This document shows, piece by piece, positions 25,871 through 36,283 of a DNA stretch of 64,000 nucleotides. Source of the stretch: Utricularia gibba (taxonomy: Eukaryota > Streptophyta > Magnoliopsida > Lamiales > Lentibulariaceae); the NCBI GenBank assembly GCA_002189035.1, contig NEEC01000004.1, positions 1-64,000 of the forward strand, given 5' to 3'. Position 1 is the stretch's first letter. Every line of letters starts with the position of its first letter. The position numbers and the translations under genes were made by a program. A model generated the notes under the pieces. That model was not told the DNA's origin. It worked only from the letters and a program-made list of their open reading frames with translations, and searched no databases.

Positions 25871-26413
25871 AAAGTACGCGCCATTTACATACCCGCAATT
25901 AGATAAGGGTTAACAGTTAAAAATACAGTCTTTAAAAGGGCTCCACTTCCCACTTGGAAGTCTCGGATGCGCGCAACAATGTGAAAGCGGCAGTTTAACG
26001 TACTCGAAACGCGCAGAAGGAAGCAACCCAGAAATTCAAATACGAAAATGACGCATACAGTTTGCTTGAATGAGTAACGCAGGCCGCAGATGATGGGTCT
26101 TGCAATTTGCAGAAGTATCGCTCGCTGGTGATTAATTAATGAAAATGCAAATTCGAGGAAGGTTCGTTATTGTGAGTGCTGAGTGGCGGACAAATCCGTT
26201 AGTTTCTTTGGGGGTCATCGTCGTCAAGAGAGAGCTTTGTACGTTTCCGGGGGCAGGACCGGGACTTTTTGGCTCGTCTGCCATGTGGCGACTTCTTATT
26301 GGCCTCCGTTATATAATAACGCACTGATGGCTTATACTTTTGTTTATTTATTTATTTTATATTAATATTGAAAACAACTGGAGTCCTTTTAAAGGGCCCA
26401 CCAAGAAAATAGT
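25871..26413. other. Intergenic, RGLG upstream
   Basis: This is the RGLG promoter side and a spacer. An (ATTT)-rich run lies at 26341-26365. No coding feature is supported. Confidence 0.5.
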
Positions 26414-27232
26414 CATACGAATCTTGAATTTGATATATAATAAATAAATAAATGAAATATCCAAAACAAATATTTTTACTATAAAATTATATATTTTAAA
26501 CAAAAAATTTGAAACCCAAAACGTATCTTATAAAAAAAAAAATTTTAATTAACTAAAACAATTTTATATTTTCAATGTCATATAAAGAATTTCAGATGAT
26601 TTCCGATGCCTATTTATTTATTGTATTTTGAAAAATTTTGATTGATTTAAAATTCCTTTTTTAATACTGAAATGAAATCCTAAATTTATTTGTGTTGCTA
26701 AAAATTCTAATTAATTTATTGGATTTTAACATGAAAAATCTAACAAGCAATCAAAATTAATTTTATAAGAATCTATCATAGTAGTAAAGTAATTCTTAAA
26801 AATTAATTCTCGTATATTAGAATTTGATATGAGTTTTAAATACATAATCAATTCTATTGAGAATTTGAATGATTTCTAAACCTTGCTTATACCGACCGCT
26901 TGCAATGGAGTGGGCATGAAGGTCCAAATCGCGAAACAGGGAGAATAATGCAGGATACGTAAAATAGGGATATGGGTCTGTAGCAAAACGAACAATTTGA
27001 GTGGAGTTGCAGGATGATGGAAAATAGTATTTTATAAATTTACTCATTTCAAATCTTTCTCTCATATAGTAAATTTATTTTTTTTTCACATGGATTAGAC
27101 GCTTTTTTCATACAATTAGATGATAGTGGTTATTTTCCAAAATACCTTGTCGAAAATACCACCATGAGGTGAGATCAAACTTGGGGAGAGAATCGGATTA
27201 TCTGTACATGAAGACATTTACATGAATGAAAT
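26414..27232. repeat. Left copy of a ~0.8-kb direct repeat flanking DAYSLEEPER
   Basis: The segment beginning CATACGAATCTTGAATTTGA and ending ACATTTACATGAATGAAAT matches 30841-31663 in the same orientation. By eye the similarity is strong, about 80% with indels. This copy has an extra AT-rich stretch between about 27023 and 27160. A shared part reads GTCCAAATCGCGAAACAGGG and later GTGGAGTTGCAGGATG. No coding function was recognised. Confidence 0.8.
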
Positions 27233-27595
27233 ATTAGCATAAAGATAAATATTTTTTTGAAAATGTTTTTTATACACATGATTCCAAATACGAATTAATA
27301 ATATTTGAAGAATTTATTTCACGTAATTATTGGATTTTATATTAATATATAATATATAACATTTAATTACATAATTATTGTATTATTCTTTAGATTAGTG
27401 ATTAATCGAAAGATTACAAATTCAACTTTTATAATCATAATACATATAAAAATTCAATAATACAAATTAGATATCTTATAATATTTAAAACAATATTTTG
27501 ATGTTAAACACGAAAAACAATAAAATTATAATTAATTTCAAAAATATTCATTTAAAAAAATGAGTTATTCTATAAAATAATTAACCCGTGGCCCC
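27233..27595. other. AT-rich spacer downstream of DAYSLEEPER
   Basis: The 363 bp are almost all A and T. They probably include the DAYSLEEPER 3' untranslated region. No gene is visible. Confidence 0.5.
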
Positions 27596-29650
27596 TTAAA
27601 TGGGAACCTGGGCTCCTGAGGACCCCGCCGCTCTCTTCTCCGCGTTGCCCAACCAATCCTTGGCACACACCAGCGCTTCCACCGTCTCCGGCCGCAACGA
27701 GCACCGGTAGCCATCCATTTCCTTGCGCACCGTGTCGAAAACAGACTCGGGAGGGACCGTGCAAACCGGGATGGACAGAATGTCCAGAGCCATCTTGGAG
27801 AGAGTTGGGTACTTGGTGTTGTTCAGCTTCCACCACCCTATGACGTCGAAGTTGGGTACGCGAGGCAGGAGCGACTCCTCCAGGTACTGCTCTAGCTCTG
27901 ACCTTTGCAGTTGGCTTGTGGTTTCCATGATGTAGACTTCAAAATCCTGGAATCCACCATTGCGCTTGGCTCCCGTGGCGTCCTCTGTCTTGATTGAAGA
28001 AGCCCCGTTTGCTTCTTCAGTATACGCAGGAGTGAGGGGTAGAGGCAGCGCCACGTACTCGAGGAAGAGTTGGTGGATCCCATCGTCGACCACCTTCACG
28101 TAGGAAGCAGCTTCGTCGCCATATATCTTTGAGAAACTGAACTCAACCAGTTTCATTTTGAACCTCGGGTCCATGGCAACGGCAATAGCTAGAATAAAGC
28201 AGCAGCTCTTGAAGTACTTGTCGAATTTCTGTTGCATCAACTTCGCCAGGTTGCTTATGAAAGCATCCTCACTGCCTGCGGCACGTTCCAACTCTAACTG
28301 AAACTTCCAGACTTGGTGGAAGAACGTGTTCGTAGTAGGAAAATCTGATGACGCCAAAAGGTTCGCCATTTCGAACACAGGCGCCAGAAAGGTCTGAGCG
28401 AGAGCTTCTACTTGCTTCCACTCCTCTTCTGTCAAGGCATCGCTGTAATCTGGGTCCCTGGTGTCCAAGCAGGAGAACACCTGCTTCAGCTCTGAAGCAG
28501 CCAGCAACATTTCGTAGGTTGTGTTCCAATGAGCGCTGTCGTCGATAGCAAGATTCCTTGAGCTTGGTACTTGGAGCTGCTGTTTCAGCTCAGTAAACAT
28601 CTCCTCACGAGACTCTGAGGTTTTGACGTACTTGACGCTGTCTCGGACTTTCTTGACGATATCCTGAACCGAAGCTAGGGATTCTTCAACCATGCTACTC
28701 ATGGAACGAGCCAAGCAATTTTCGACCAGCAACTGGCCACCAAGAACCATGGGATTCTTAACTGAGAGCAGTGCCCTTAGATTGTCAACAGCTCCATCAG
28801 CAAGAGGCTGATTAATAGTGACTGAGAACAGCTTGCCATCCATATTCCAGTCTGATAGACAAGCAGCAACCGCATGGCTGAAAGCAGTATCGGATTCTGG
28901 ATGAGGCTCCATGATCACGTTAAGAAGTTTCCGATGTAGATTCCACTCACTATCAATGAACTGCCCCGTCACAAACATGTAACCATTAGTTTGAGAAGAA
29001 GACCACAAATCCAATGTGAGACAGATTCGCCCAGGAACACCCTCCATTACCTTCTGAATGCTCTGTTTCTCCCTCAAGTAAGTTGCAACGCAGTCTCCCT
29101 GTACAGTATTAAAGCTCACCATATCAAACCGAGGCTGCAAACTCTGAGTAAACTCCACAAACCCGGGATGCTCAACAATGTGGAGAGGATAATCATGCAT
29201 GATAATCATCTTAGCAATCTTGTGTCTACTGATATCGGCATCAGAGGAGACAAATGGCACAGAGGATGTCCGGGACCGTTTCTTTGGCGTCGCAAGAATG
29301 CCCATCTTCGAAGGTGCGCTATATGCAGACATCTGGTATTTCTCCTGATTACGTTGGACAACAGGGCATGTACCCTTGGCAATATGACGCATGAGATGAC
29401 TTGTACCAGAAACTTTAGACCCATTACTATAAGCAAACGGCTGCCTGCATTGCTTGCAGTAGGCCTTCCGAATTCCAGGAGCAACAGTTTCAATGGTAAA
29501 ATGCTCCCATACTGCAGACTTTTTCTTCCTACGCTTTGTTGGAACTTCGTTTTCCATACCGATTGGTGTTGCTGTTTCCACTGGGCTGGGTGCTTCCACG
29601 GGTACGATGTCAAGTTGCATATCTCCATCCTTGAAATCCATCTCCTCCAT
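27596..29650 (-). CDS. DAYSLEEPER: DAYSLEEPER-like domesticated hAT transposase, BED zinc finger, 684 residues
   Basis: DAYSLEEPER is a host gene derived from a hAT transposase and is essential for development in Arabidopsis, where it binds an upstream promoter motif (Kubox1). The single intact frame starts MEEMDFKDGDMQ at 29650; the frame above it opens only with TTG. Residues ~41-45 form a basic NLS (RRKKK). A BED finger covers ~46-96 (AVWEHFTIE, C65, C68, H85, H89, then C95). The hAT core follows (ICLTLDLWSSSQTNGYMFVT, DDSAHWNTTYEMLLAA, CFILAIAVAMDPRFKMKLVE). A C-terminal hAT dimerisation region (YLEESLLPRVPNFDVIGWWK, YPTLSKMALDILSIPVCTVP) follows near 580-660. The lack of stops over 2 kb and the lack of terminal inverted repeats and target duplications around the gene support host function over a live transposon. 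Confidence 0.93.
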   Translation of the reverse strand: MEEMDFKDGDMQLDIVPVEAPSPVETATPIGMENEVPTKRRKKKSAVWEHFTIETVAPGIRKAYCKQCRQPFAYSNGSKVSGTSHLMRHIAKGTCPVVQRNQEKYQMSAYSAPSKMGILATPKKRSRTSSVPFVSSDADISRHKIAKMIIMHDYPLHIVEHPGFVEFTQSLQPRFDMVSFNTVQGDCVATYLREKQSIQKVMEGVPGRICLTLDLWSSSQTNGYMFVTGQFIDSEWNLHRKLLNVIMEPHPESDTAFSHAVAACLSDWNMDGKLFSVTINQPLADGAVDNLRALLSVKNPMVLGGQLLVENCLARSMSSMVEESLASVQDIVKKVRDSVKYVKTSESREEMFTELKQQLQVPSSRNLAIDDSAHWNTTYEMLLAASELKQVFSCLDTRDPDYSDALTEEEWKQVEALAQTFLAPVFEMANLLASSDFPTTNTFFHQVWKFQLELERAAGSEDAFISNLAKLMQQKFDKYFKSCCFILAIAVAMDPRFKMKLVEFSFSKIYGDEAASYVKVVDDGIHQLFLEYVALPLPLTPAYTEEANGASSIKTEDATGAKRNGGFQDFEVYIMETTSQLQRSELEQYLEESLLPRVPNFDVIGWWKLNNTKYPTLSKMALDILSIPVCTVPPESVFDTVRKEMDGYRCSLRPETVEALVCAKDWLGNAEKRAAGSSGAQVPI

Positions 29651-29983
29651 GGTTAACCCATAACTCAAATGGGCAGTTTGCAAGAAGACGTTAATAGTTA
29701 ACCAATTCAAAGCTGTAAACTTTTAGTCGTCCAAGGAAATTGGGCCAACAAACAGAAAAAGAAACAGGCCAACGATCCACACCTAAGTGTCATATTCACC
29801 GAAGCAACCCACACCCAATTGTCCACCTATTATAAATTACTGGACCGAGTGGACCAGAGACGCCAGAAAATAGAGTACCCATAAACATTTCTGCACCCAA
29901 CTCACACAAAAAAAGAATTACACGAAAAAGACCGTCGCCTCATGAAAAAAAAAAAAAAGAGATTCTTCGAAACACCGACGCAG

Positions 29984-29992
29984 AAACCCTAA
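29984..29992 (+). promoter_or_regulatory. Telo-box-like AAACCCTAA upstream of DAYSLEEPER
   Basis: The nonamer lies 334 bp upstream of the ATG, probably in or near the 5' leader. Telo-boxes are common in promoters and leaders of plant growth genes. Single occurrence, so modest weight. Confidence 0.35.
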
Positions 29993-30177
29993 ATCGTCGT
30001 ACCGGCCAAACAAGATCGGACACCGATGAGCGCCACCGTCAGAGAAGGAACTCCAGCGAATCTCCCCCTTCTCAGATCTAGGGCTGCGGTGTGAGAAGCG
30101 AGTTGGGCTTGGAATTGGACCTTGAATCAACTCTTTTTTTTTCTGCGTTGGTGGGTTTGAATTTGGTTGGCGATAAC

Positions 30178-30736
30178 TAGGGATGAAAGTTAAAGCTCAA
30201 GCCCGTGGGCCGGCCCGGCCGGCCCTAAAAACATCGGGCATGGGCCTATGCATTGATGACCCGAAAGATTGTCGAGCTTTTTGGCCCGAAGCCCTAAGCC
30301 CTTAGGGTCTATTGGGCTTAGGGCCTTAAAGCCCGACGGGCCTAGGGCCAATTTAAAAATATGATTTTTATATATGATAATTATAATTTATTTTTAATTT
30401 TTAATAATTAAAATTCATTTTATATGCATTATTTTATTTTTAGAATAGACAATATGAATTAATAATTTATATAATAATTTTAAATTTTTTTCTATAAATT
30501 ATTTAAATAATATTCAAATGTATATTAATGTTTAATAATTTTTTAAAATTTTTTATTTATTACATGATAGGCTCGTGGGCCGGGTAGAGCCAGCCCGGCC
30601 CAATGAATAATCGGGCTAGAACCATGCTAATCATATTTTTGTGTAATCGGGCTATAACCCGGCCTTAGCCCGAAACTTGACGAGGCCCCCTGAAATAGGG
30701 TCGGGTCGGCCCGGACCGGCCCAACTTTCATCTTTA
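30178..30736. mobile_element. Non-autonomous hAT element (MITE-like), 559 bp, perfect 8-bp target duplication
   Basis: The left end reads TAGGGATGAAAGTT and the reverse complement of the right end reads TAAAGATGAAAGTT, a 14-bp imperfect terminal inverted repeat. Both ends are flanked by the same octamer GCGATAAC (30170-30177 and 30737-30744). An 8-bp target duplication with a TAGGGATG-type end is diagnostic of hAT elements. Subterminal GC-rich repeats (GGGCCGGCCCGGCC type) on both sides surround an AT-rich core, and there is no transposase frame. The perfect duplication suggests a relatively young insertion. It sits ~530 bp upstream of DAYSLEEPER. Confidence 0.88.
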
Positions 30737-30840
30737 GCGATAACTCTGGGGCGGGCGGTACCAAAAAAATTCGAAAACCAAATCGGATATGGACTTTCAG
30801 GTCCGGTCCATTCAAAATCCACCAACGCGCGCGTGCGGGT

Positions 30841-31663
30841 CATACTAATCTTGAATTTGATATATAACAAATGAATAAATGAAATATCCAAAACAAACAT
30901 TTTTTTTATAAAATTATATAATTTAAATTAAAAACTTTCAGACCAAAAATGTATCTTATAAAACAAGATAGAATTTTTAATTCACTAAAAGAATTTTATA
31001 TTTTCAATGTCATATAAATAATGTCAGATGATTTTCGATTTTTATTTATTTATTATATTTTAGAAAGTGTTGATTGGTTTAAAATGACTTTTTCAATATT
31101 GAAATAAAATTAGAAAGTTGTTCATGTTATTTAAAATTTTAATTGATTTGTTGGATTTTCACAGGAAAAAGAGAACATACGAAATAATTATAGTAATGTT
31201 TTGAAAAATTTATAGAAGTTATTTTTTATTTTTTTAAAATTATTTTAGAAAAATAAAAATAATCTATTTAGAAAAGTAAAAATAAAAAGTAAAAACAATC
31301 TAATTCATATTTTTTCAAAAATAATTTTTGTATTATAATTTTATGAGAATAGTGCTTATGATATATAAGTGATTGCCTAAATTCTTCAATTCATGGATTT
31401 GAATGCATTGATTCTTAATTTTAAAAATTATAAGTAACATACCTACCTACCGCTTGAGATGGAGTGGGAAGGCATTGAGGTCCAAATCGCGAAACAGGGA
31501 GGAGAGACGATGCAGGACACGCAAAATAGGGACATGTGTTTGTAGCACAACGAACAATTTGGGTGGAGTTGCAGGATGGTGGAACATGCCGCCGTGAAAG
31601 TGAGATCAAAGTTGGGAAGAGAAGCGGATTATCGGTACATGAAGACATTTACATGAATGAAAT
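30841..31663. repeat. Right copy of the ~0.8-kb direct repeat
   Basis: It begins CATACTAATCTTGAATTTGA and ends ACATTTACATGAATGAAAT, matching 26414-27232 in direct orientation. The best-preserved block (about 31450-31663) is shared across GTCCAAATCGCGAAACAGGG and GGTACATGAAGACATTTACA. It lies 400 bp upstream of the GDSL gene, so it may hold promoter or leader sequence of that gene. No terminal TG...CA, primer-binding site or gag-pol lies between the copies. Confidence 0.8.
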
Positions 31664-32062
31664 CAGTGAAGTGAGTCGTTTCTTGGGCGGAGGATGGATG
31701 TTCAGATCAGGAGATCGACATCTTTTCCATTGACGTCACATCTACCTCGCCCACATAAGTGCATTATTGAGGCTTGGTGCTTTTGGACAGACGTTAGGGA
31801 AGGATGGTTATGGAGGGTGCTTCTTGACTTGTGGGTGGTATGTCAGCAGCTGTATCCCATAGTCAAAGATACCCGAAACACGGAGGAGGATTTGCAGAAT
31901 CACAAGCATGCTGTTGTGATTTTAAAGCATCGGCGGCACCCCATCTCTTAAATGCTGGAAGATACGGATTCCCCTCTGTGTCTTCTGTCCTGGAAACCAT
32001 TTCTTCTTTCATGGGTTAACCGCCCCCTCACGAGTATTCATTTCATTTCGTCCCTGTCTGCA

Positions 32063-33673
32063 ATGGCGTCAATTGGAAGTACTCTTGTCGGGTTTTTGTT
32101 CCTGTTACTGGTGTATGCTGATGATGAGAGCATGATGAACTCACCGCCTTGTAGCTTTCCGGCGATTTTTGCATTTGGTGATTCCAACACGGACACGGGA
32201 GGAATAGCTGCCGCCTTCTATCCTCCGGTGTCCCCCTTTGGCCAGACATTCTTCCACCGACCTGTCGGCAGGGCTTCCGATGGCCGTCTGATGATCGATT
32301 TCTTGGGTAAGAGACTGAAACTTGCTGTTTAGTGTCACCGTTTCCAGTTTAAACGATTGGGATCTGATTTTGATGAAGCTGATCATATGGGGCTGCCGTA
32401 TTTGAGCTCCTACCTGGATTCAGTTGGTACAAGTTACAGACACGGTGCGAATTTCGCAACTGGTGGTGCAACCATCATGCGTCCTGATGGTTCATGGTTC
32501 GAGCATGGAGTTAGCCCCTTCTCTCTTGAAGTCCAAGTGGAGCATTACACTCAGTTTAAGGCCAAAACAGAGTACTTTCACTCGGGTCCTCCTCTCCCCA
32601 TATTCTCTTGAAATGCAGAGCACTCTTCCCTTTTACTGATCAAAGCTTTAGGTGATCTTCAGAAATAGGGACCTGCAGGAGACGGCTGACGAAGCTCAAG
32701 TACTTCTCTGAAGCCCTGTTCATCGTCGACATCGGGCAGAACGATCTTGCTGCAGGTCTGAGAAGGAATTGGTCTCCCCAACTCCAGAAACAAGCTCTTC
32801 CTGGCATCATCAAACTGTTCATAGCACAAATGAATGTAAGTTACTCAGTTCATCTATTAAGGCAGGAAGCAATCTTAGCAAATAGATAGTTTCTCAAAAT
32901 CAGATGACCATTGCAGACGTTGTATGAAAGGGGTGCAAGGTTTTTCTGGGTTCACAACACTGGCCCCATTGGGTGTCTTCCGGTGAGCATGGTTAAGGTA
33001 CAGAACCCTGTGCCGGATTACACTGATCCCTATGGCTGTGTGAGGATCCAAAATGAGATTGCCCTGGAGTTCAACCGGCAGTTGAAAGATGGGATTGATG
33101 GCCTGAGATCAAATCACTCTGATGCCTCCATCATCTATGTAGACATGTACCGCGCCAAGTATGATTTGATAAGCAACGCAAAACTTATGGGTAATCATCA
33201 TTTTCTTCTTCTATACTCGAATGATATGTGAAGATCATGTGATTCAATATTTAATGCAATAGTAGAGAAACAAGAAACAGACACAGAGACGGTCAGTGAC
33301 AAAAATGCAGGTCTCATCTTACCTGGAAGCACATCATTGAATTGAAGCTGAAATATGTTACCAGAGCTACTGCTGATCTCTGATAAGATTCCTCTTCTTG
33401 ATTGCAGGATTTGTGGAACCTTCAAGGATCTGCTGCGGCCATCATGGAGTAGACTATGATATCTGGTGTGGAAATACAGGAAATGTAAATGGAAGCCAAG
33501 TCTTTGCAGATTCTTGCACAAACCCCGCAGCAGTGATTAGCTGGGATGGTGTGCATTACAGTGAAGCTGCAAACAGATGGATTGTTGACCGTATTGTGGG
33601 TGGATCTTTCTCCGATCCACCTGTTGGAATCAAGGAAATATGCCTTAAGGCACCATCAGAGTTGCATAAATGA
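32063..33673 (+). CDS. GDSL esterase/lipase, 387 residues, five exons
   Basis: GDSL hydrolases are secreted SGNH-fold esterases acting on lipids, cutin or acetylated sugars; the substrate here is unknown. Exons are 32063-32306, 32379-32585, 32663-32835, 32917-33190 and 33408-33673, totalling 1164 nt. A signal peptide (MASIGSTLVGFLFLLLVYA) precedes block I FAFGDSNTDTGG, which holds the catalytic Ser. Then come HGANFATGGATI (the Gly block), FIVDIGQNDLAAG, FFWVHNTGPIGCLP (block III, catalytic-site Asn) and, near the end, WDGVHYSEAANRWI (Asp-x-x-His pair of block V). The acceptor at 32662 was chosen because it alone keeps frame into the exon reading RRRLTKLKYFSEALF. The order matches plant At3g26430/At5g14450-type esterases. 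The frame is intact. Confidence 0.93.
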
Positions 33674-33821
33674 TCCATTTCGTTTACCACTAAGGTAAGG
33701 GAAACATTTACAAGCATCTGGCAACATAAAGTCACGATTATCACCTAACTTACTCTTTCTACTCATGCTACACTGACTGGGTCTAGTTTACAGGACAATT
33801 GCGAAGATCATAAATCTAGCT

Positions 33822-35737
33822 TCACTGACGATATCCTTCGGGAAGTGGAACAACTCGATGGAAGGGTACAAGGCGCTGAGGCAATGATCCATCCTCCTCA
33901 TCATCATCGAACTCCAGGATGTAACTGCCGACACAAAAATTTATTTTTAGGACCTCGGCTTGTTTCAAGTAGCTTGTTAGTCCTTAAAGTTGTTGCCTTT
34001 AAAACAATGTGATCAACATTATAACTTCACTTACTCATCATTCTTCTTCTGCTGACCCGTGAATCATGACCACCAACGTGTGTGTATTTTAGACAAACCA
34101 GAGTTAGATTCACATAATTCATCTGCAATAAACGAACGTATATGCAAATTATACCTTCCGAGTTTGGACAACAGTTGCTTTGTACAGCGCTGTGGTTTCT
34201 GGATATACAGCCAAGACGTCTTTCCCAGCAGGAAAATCAGGGGCACTAGAAGGGTCATTTCGCCTTGGGAAAGGAATGATATGTGACATGGGCAGCTTGT
34301 ACTTTCTAAGAGAAAATACAGAAAATCCGTTGAGGGACTTGGTTTCAAATCTTAGGTAATGCTTAGGTGATTGGAGAACCAACCTCTGTCCAGTGCTTTC
34401 TTCATCATCCCCTGGTTCCTCATCAAGTACTTCAAATCTGCTCAAGGATAAAAACAGTGAGATGGATTAAAATGAGCACAGCAGTTTAGAAACCATCACC
34501 AGATCGAAATGGAATCTTTAGTCAGCAAGCATCAATAACGAGTTTAATTAGGCAAGAATCAAGCATGGGAAAACTGCTACATTTGTAATTTTCCTGGTAT
34601 CAGAGCGGGCAAAGAGCAGACATGAAAACTGTGCAGCCAAAGGGATTTACAGTCTGGAACAATACTTACTCTCTTGATTCCTTGTCAAAATGGATTACTT
34701 TAACTACAAACCATTCATCCTTTCCGGCATCTTCTTGGCTGACCCTGGCGGCAACCTAGGTTACATAGAAGGTCCGAATCAGAGGAGATAATAACTTTCA
34801 CTTATTAACACACGTAGATACAGAAAAAGTTTCTCAAGTTAAAAGACGATTTCACATGAAAAAGCTGACCACATACTTGTTCGCCCTTCAAATTAGCAAG
34901 AGATTCAAGCTGGCTACGCATAGATGCTGAAAGTCTTGGGACTTCAGAATCCACCTTCATTCTCTTTTTCTTTGGCTCACCGCCTTCTGTATAATCAAGA
35001 TTCAATGTTACATTGCTGGGAAAAAGAAAATTGTATTCCAACAACATCTACTGACATCGATCAGCTCAATTACAAACCTATCCTTCTTCGATGTTGCCCC
35101 TGGTTTCCCGAAGGAAGTATTGCGTCAATCTGTCCTAGTAATACATTTGAAATACTGCAAAACCAGAGAAAACAGAAGCATTTGTTGAAAATCAGTTCAC
35201 AAAAGATAACAGATGAGGCCAGACGCAATCATACGTTACTTCATTCTCAGACAGCTCTTTGACTTGAGTATATAGCATCTTCAGCCGTGAGAGAGAATTG
35301 TCACCAGGCTTTTCAACAACCTCCGGCGCTGCATGGCCAAAAGGCAATTGAAACCCGTAAACAATCTACAGTCAAAACAGAGGGCTTTGAAAAGGCAACT
35401 GAAGATCTGCAGAGTTAGGCTACTCAATCACTAAACTCTCCGCGAAGTAAACAACTTCACCACCGATAATGAAGCTGATATCGAAATACTCAACTGAATC
35501 CTCTTCCATTCCAAAACCCAGAATTTTTTTTAAAAAAATAATTCCAAATTAAGGCAATCATATAATCGGCTGCAATTACGCAACATCAAAATCGGCTTCC
35601 AAAAGTTGAGCACACTCACTAGTTTGGAGTTTCTTATGCATCCTGTTGATCTCCAGGATTAAATCCTCCTGCTCCTTCCTCAGCCGCTCCAGCTCCTTAG
35701 AGTTGTCCAAGATTCCAGAAATATCCGGAGACGACAT
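33822..35737 (-). CDS. SGF29: SGF29, tudor-domain subunit of SAGA histone acetyltransferase
   Basis: SGF29 binds H3K4me2/3 with tandem tudor folds and helps the SAGA acetyltransferase module at promoters. The start at 35737 gives MSSPDISGILDNSKELERLR, with a coiled-coil through QEDLILEINRMHKKLQT. Exon 2 reads TPEVVEKPGDNSLSRLKMLY with TQVKELSENE. A later exon has the basic NLS EPKKKRMKV and then PRLSASMRSQLESLANLKGE with QVAARV. The tudor part reads EWFVVKVIHFDKESREFEVL with DEEPGD, then RKYKLPMSHIIPFPRR, and FPAGKDVLAVYPETTALYKA. The final exon ends LPQRLVPFHRVVPLPEGYRQ at 33822. The aromatic residues of the methyl-lysine cage (Y in AVYPETTALY and F in the final repeat) are present. The frame appears intact, with at least six introns. 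Confidence 0.93.
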
Positions 35738-36283
35738 GGGTATCTGGCGATCGCATCAACGCCTTAAGCTCGAAATCAACATCAAGGAGCCGGGAACGGG
35801 ACACCCATCAGACTGCGAATCAAAATCAAAACCTTTTCTTGGATTCCACAGCAAATGATCTGTTAATGGAAACTTTAATCTAACTTCTGAGGAGTTCGGT
35901 TTGGGGATTCGAATATTGGGTCGATAGACGAGGTCAATCATGGGAATTTTGTCGAATATTTTTACACGTGGCGGCTCCGCCCCCTTTCTCACTCCGCCCC
36001 CTTTTCAAGGAAATTACGAGTTTACCCTTCGAACACTTCCAAACTCGGGAAATTTGATTTTGCATCAACTCAAATACATACTGCTTTGTAAAATCAGCAC
36101 TTGAGAAGAAGCTCTTCACCCAGTTCGCCTGCATTTTCGGCAATGGCCTGTAGCTTTCACCTGCAAAGTTTCTTCTTTTAGGACGAACGGAGACGCTGAA
36201 AAACTTGGGTCGTGTTTCAGGTTGCATGGCTGCAACTGAGGGTGCCCTGTTGGTCAGCAGGCGATGCGATTCAGCTTCCCACT
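35738..36283. other. SGF29 upstream region and TruB 3' flank
   Basis: The two genes lie in tandem on the minus strand. A 98-codon open frame (36227-35934) crosses here. It is Lys/Arg-rich without family resemblance or expected splice context and is not called. Confidence 0.5.

Noticed and set aside
27596..29650. Live autonomous hAT transposon
   Set aside because: No terminal inverted repeats or 8-bp duplications border the gene, and the protein matches domesticated DAYSLEEPER. The duplications found belong to the separate 559-bp element.
26414..31663. LTR retrotransposon with the direct repeats as LTRs
   Set aside because: The repeats lack TG...CA ends and a primer-binding site, no gag-pol lies between them, and the internal gene is an intact host-type hAT derivative on the opposite strand.
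32641..32700. Frameshift in the GDSL gene after exon 2
   Set aside because: Using acceptor 32662 gives a clean in-frame junction, so no shift is needed.
35934..36227. 98-codon minus-strand open frame as a separate gene
   Set aside because: No family resemblance or splice support; it lies in the spacer between TruB and SGF29.
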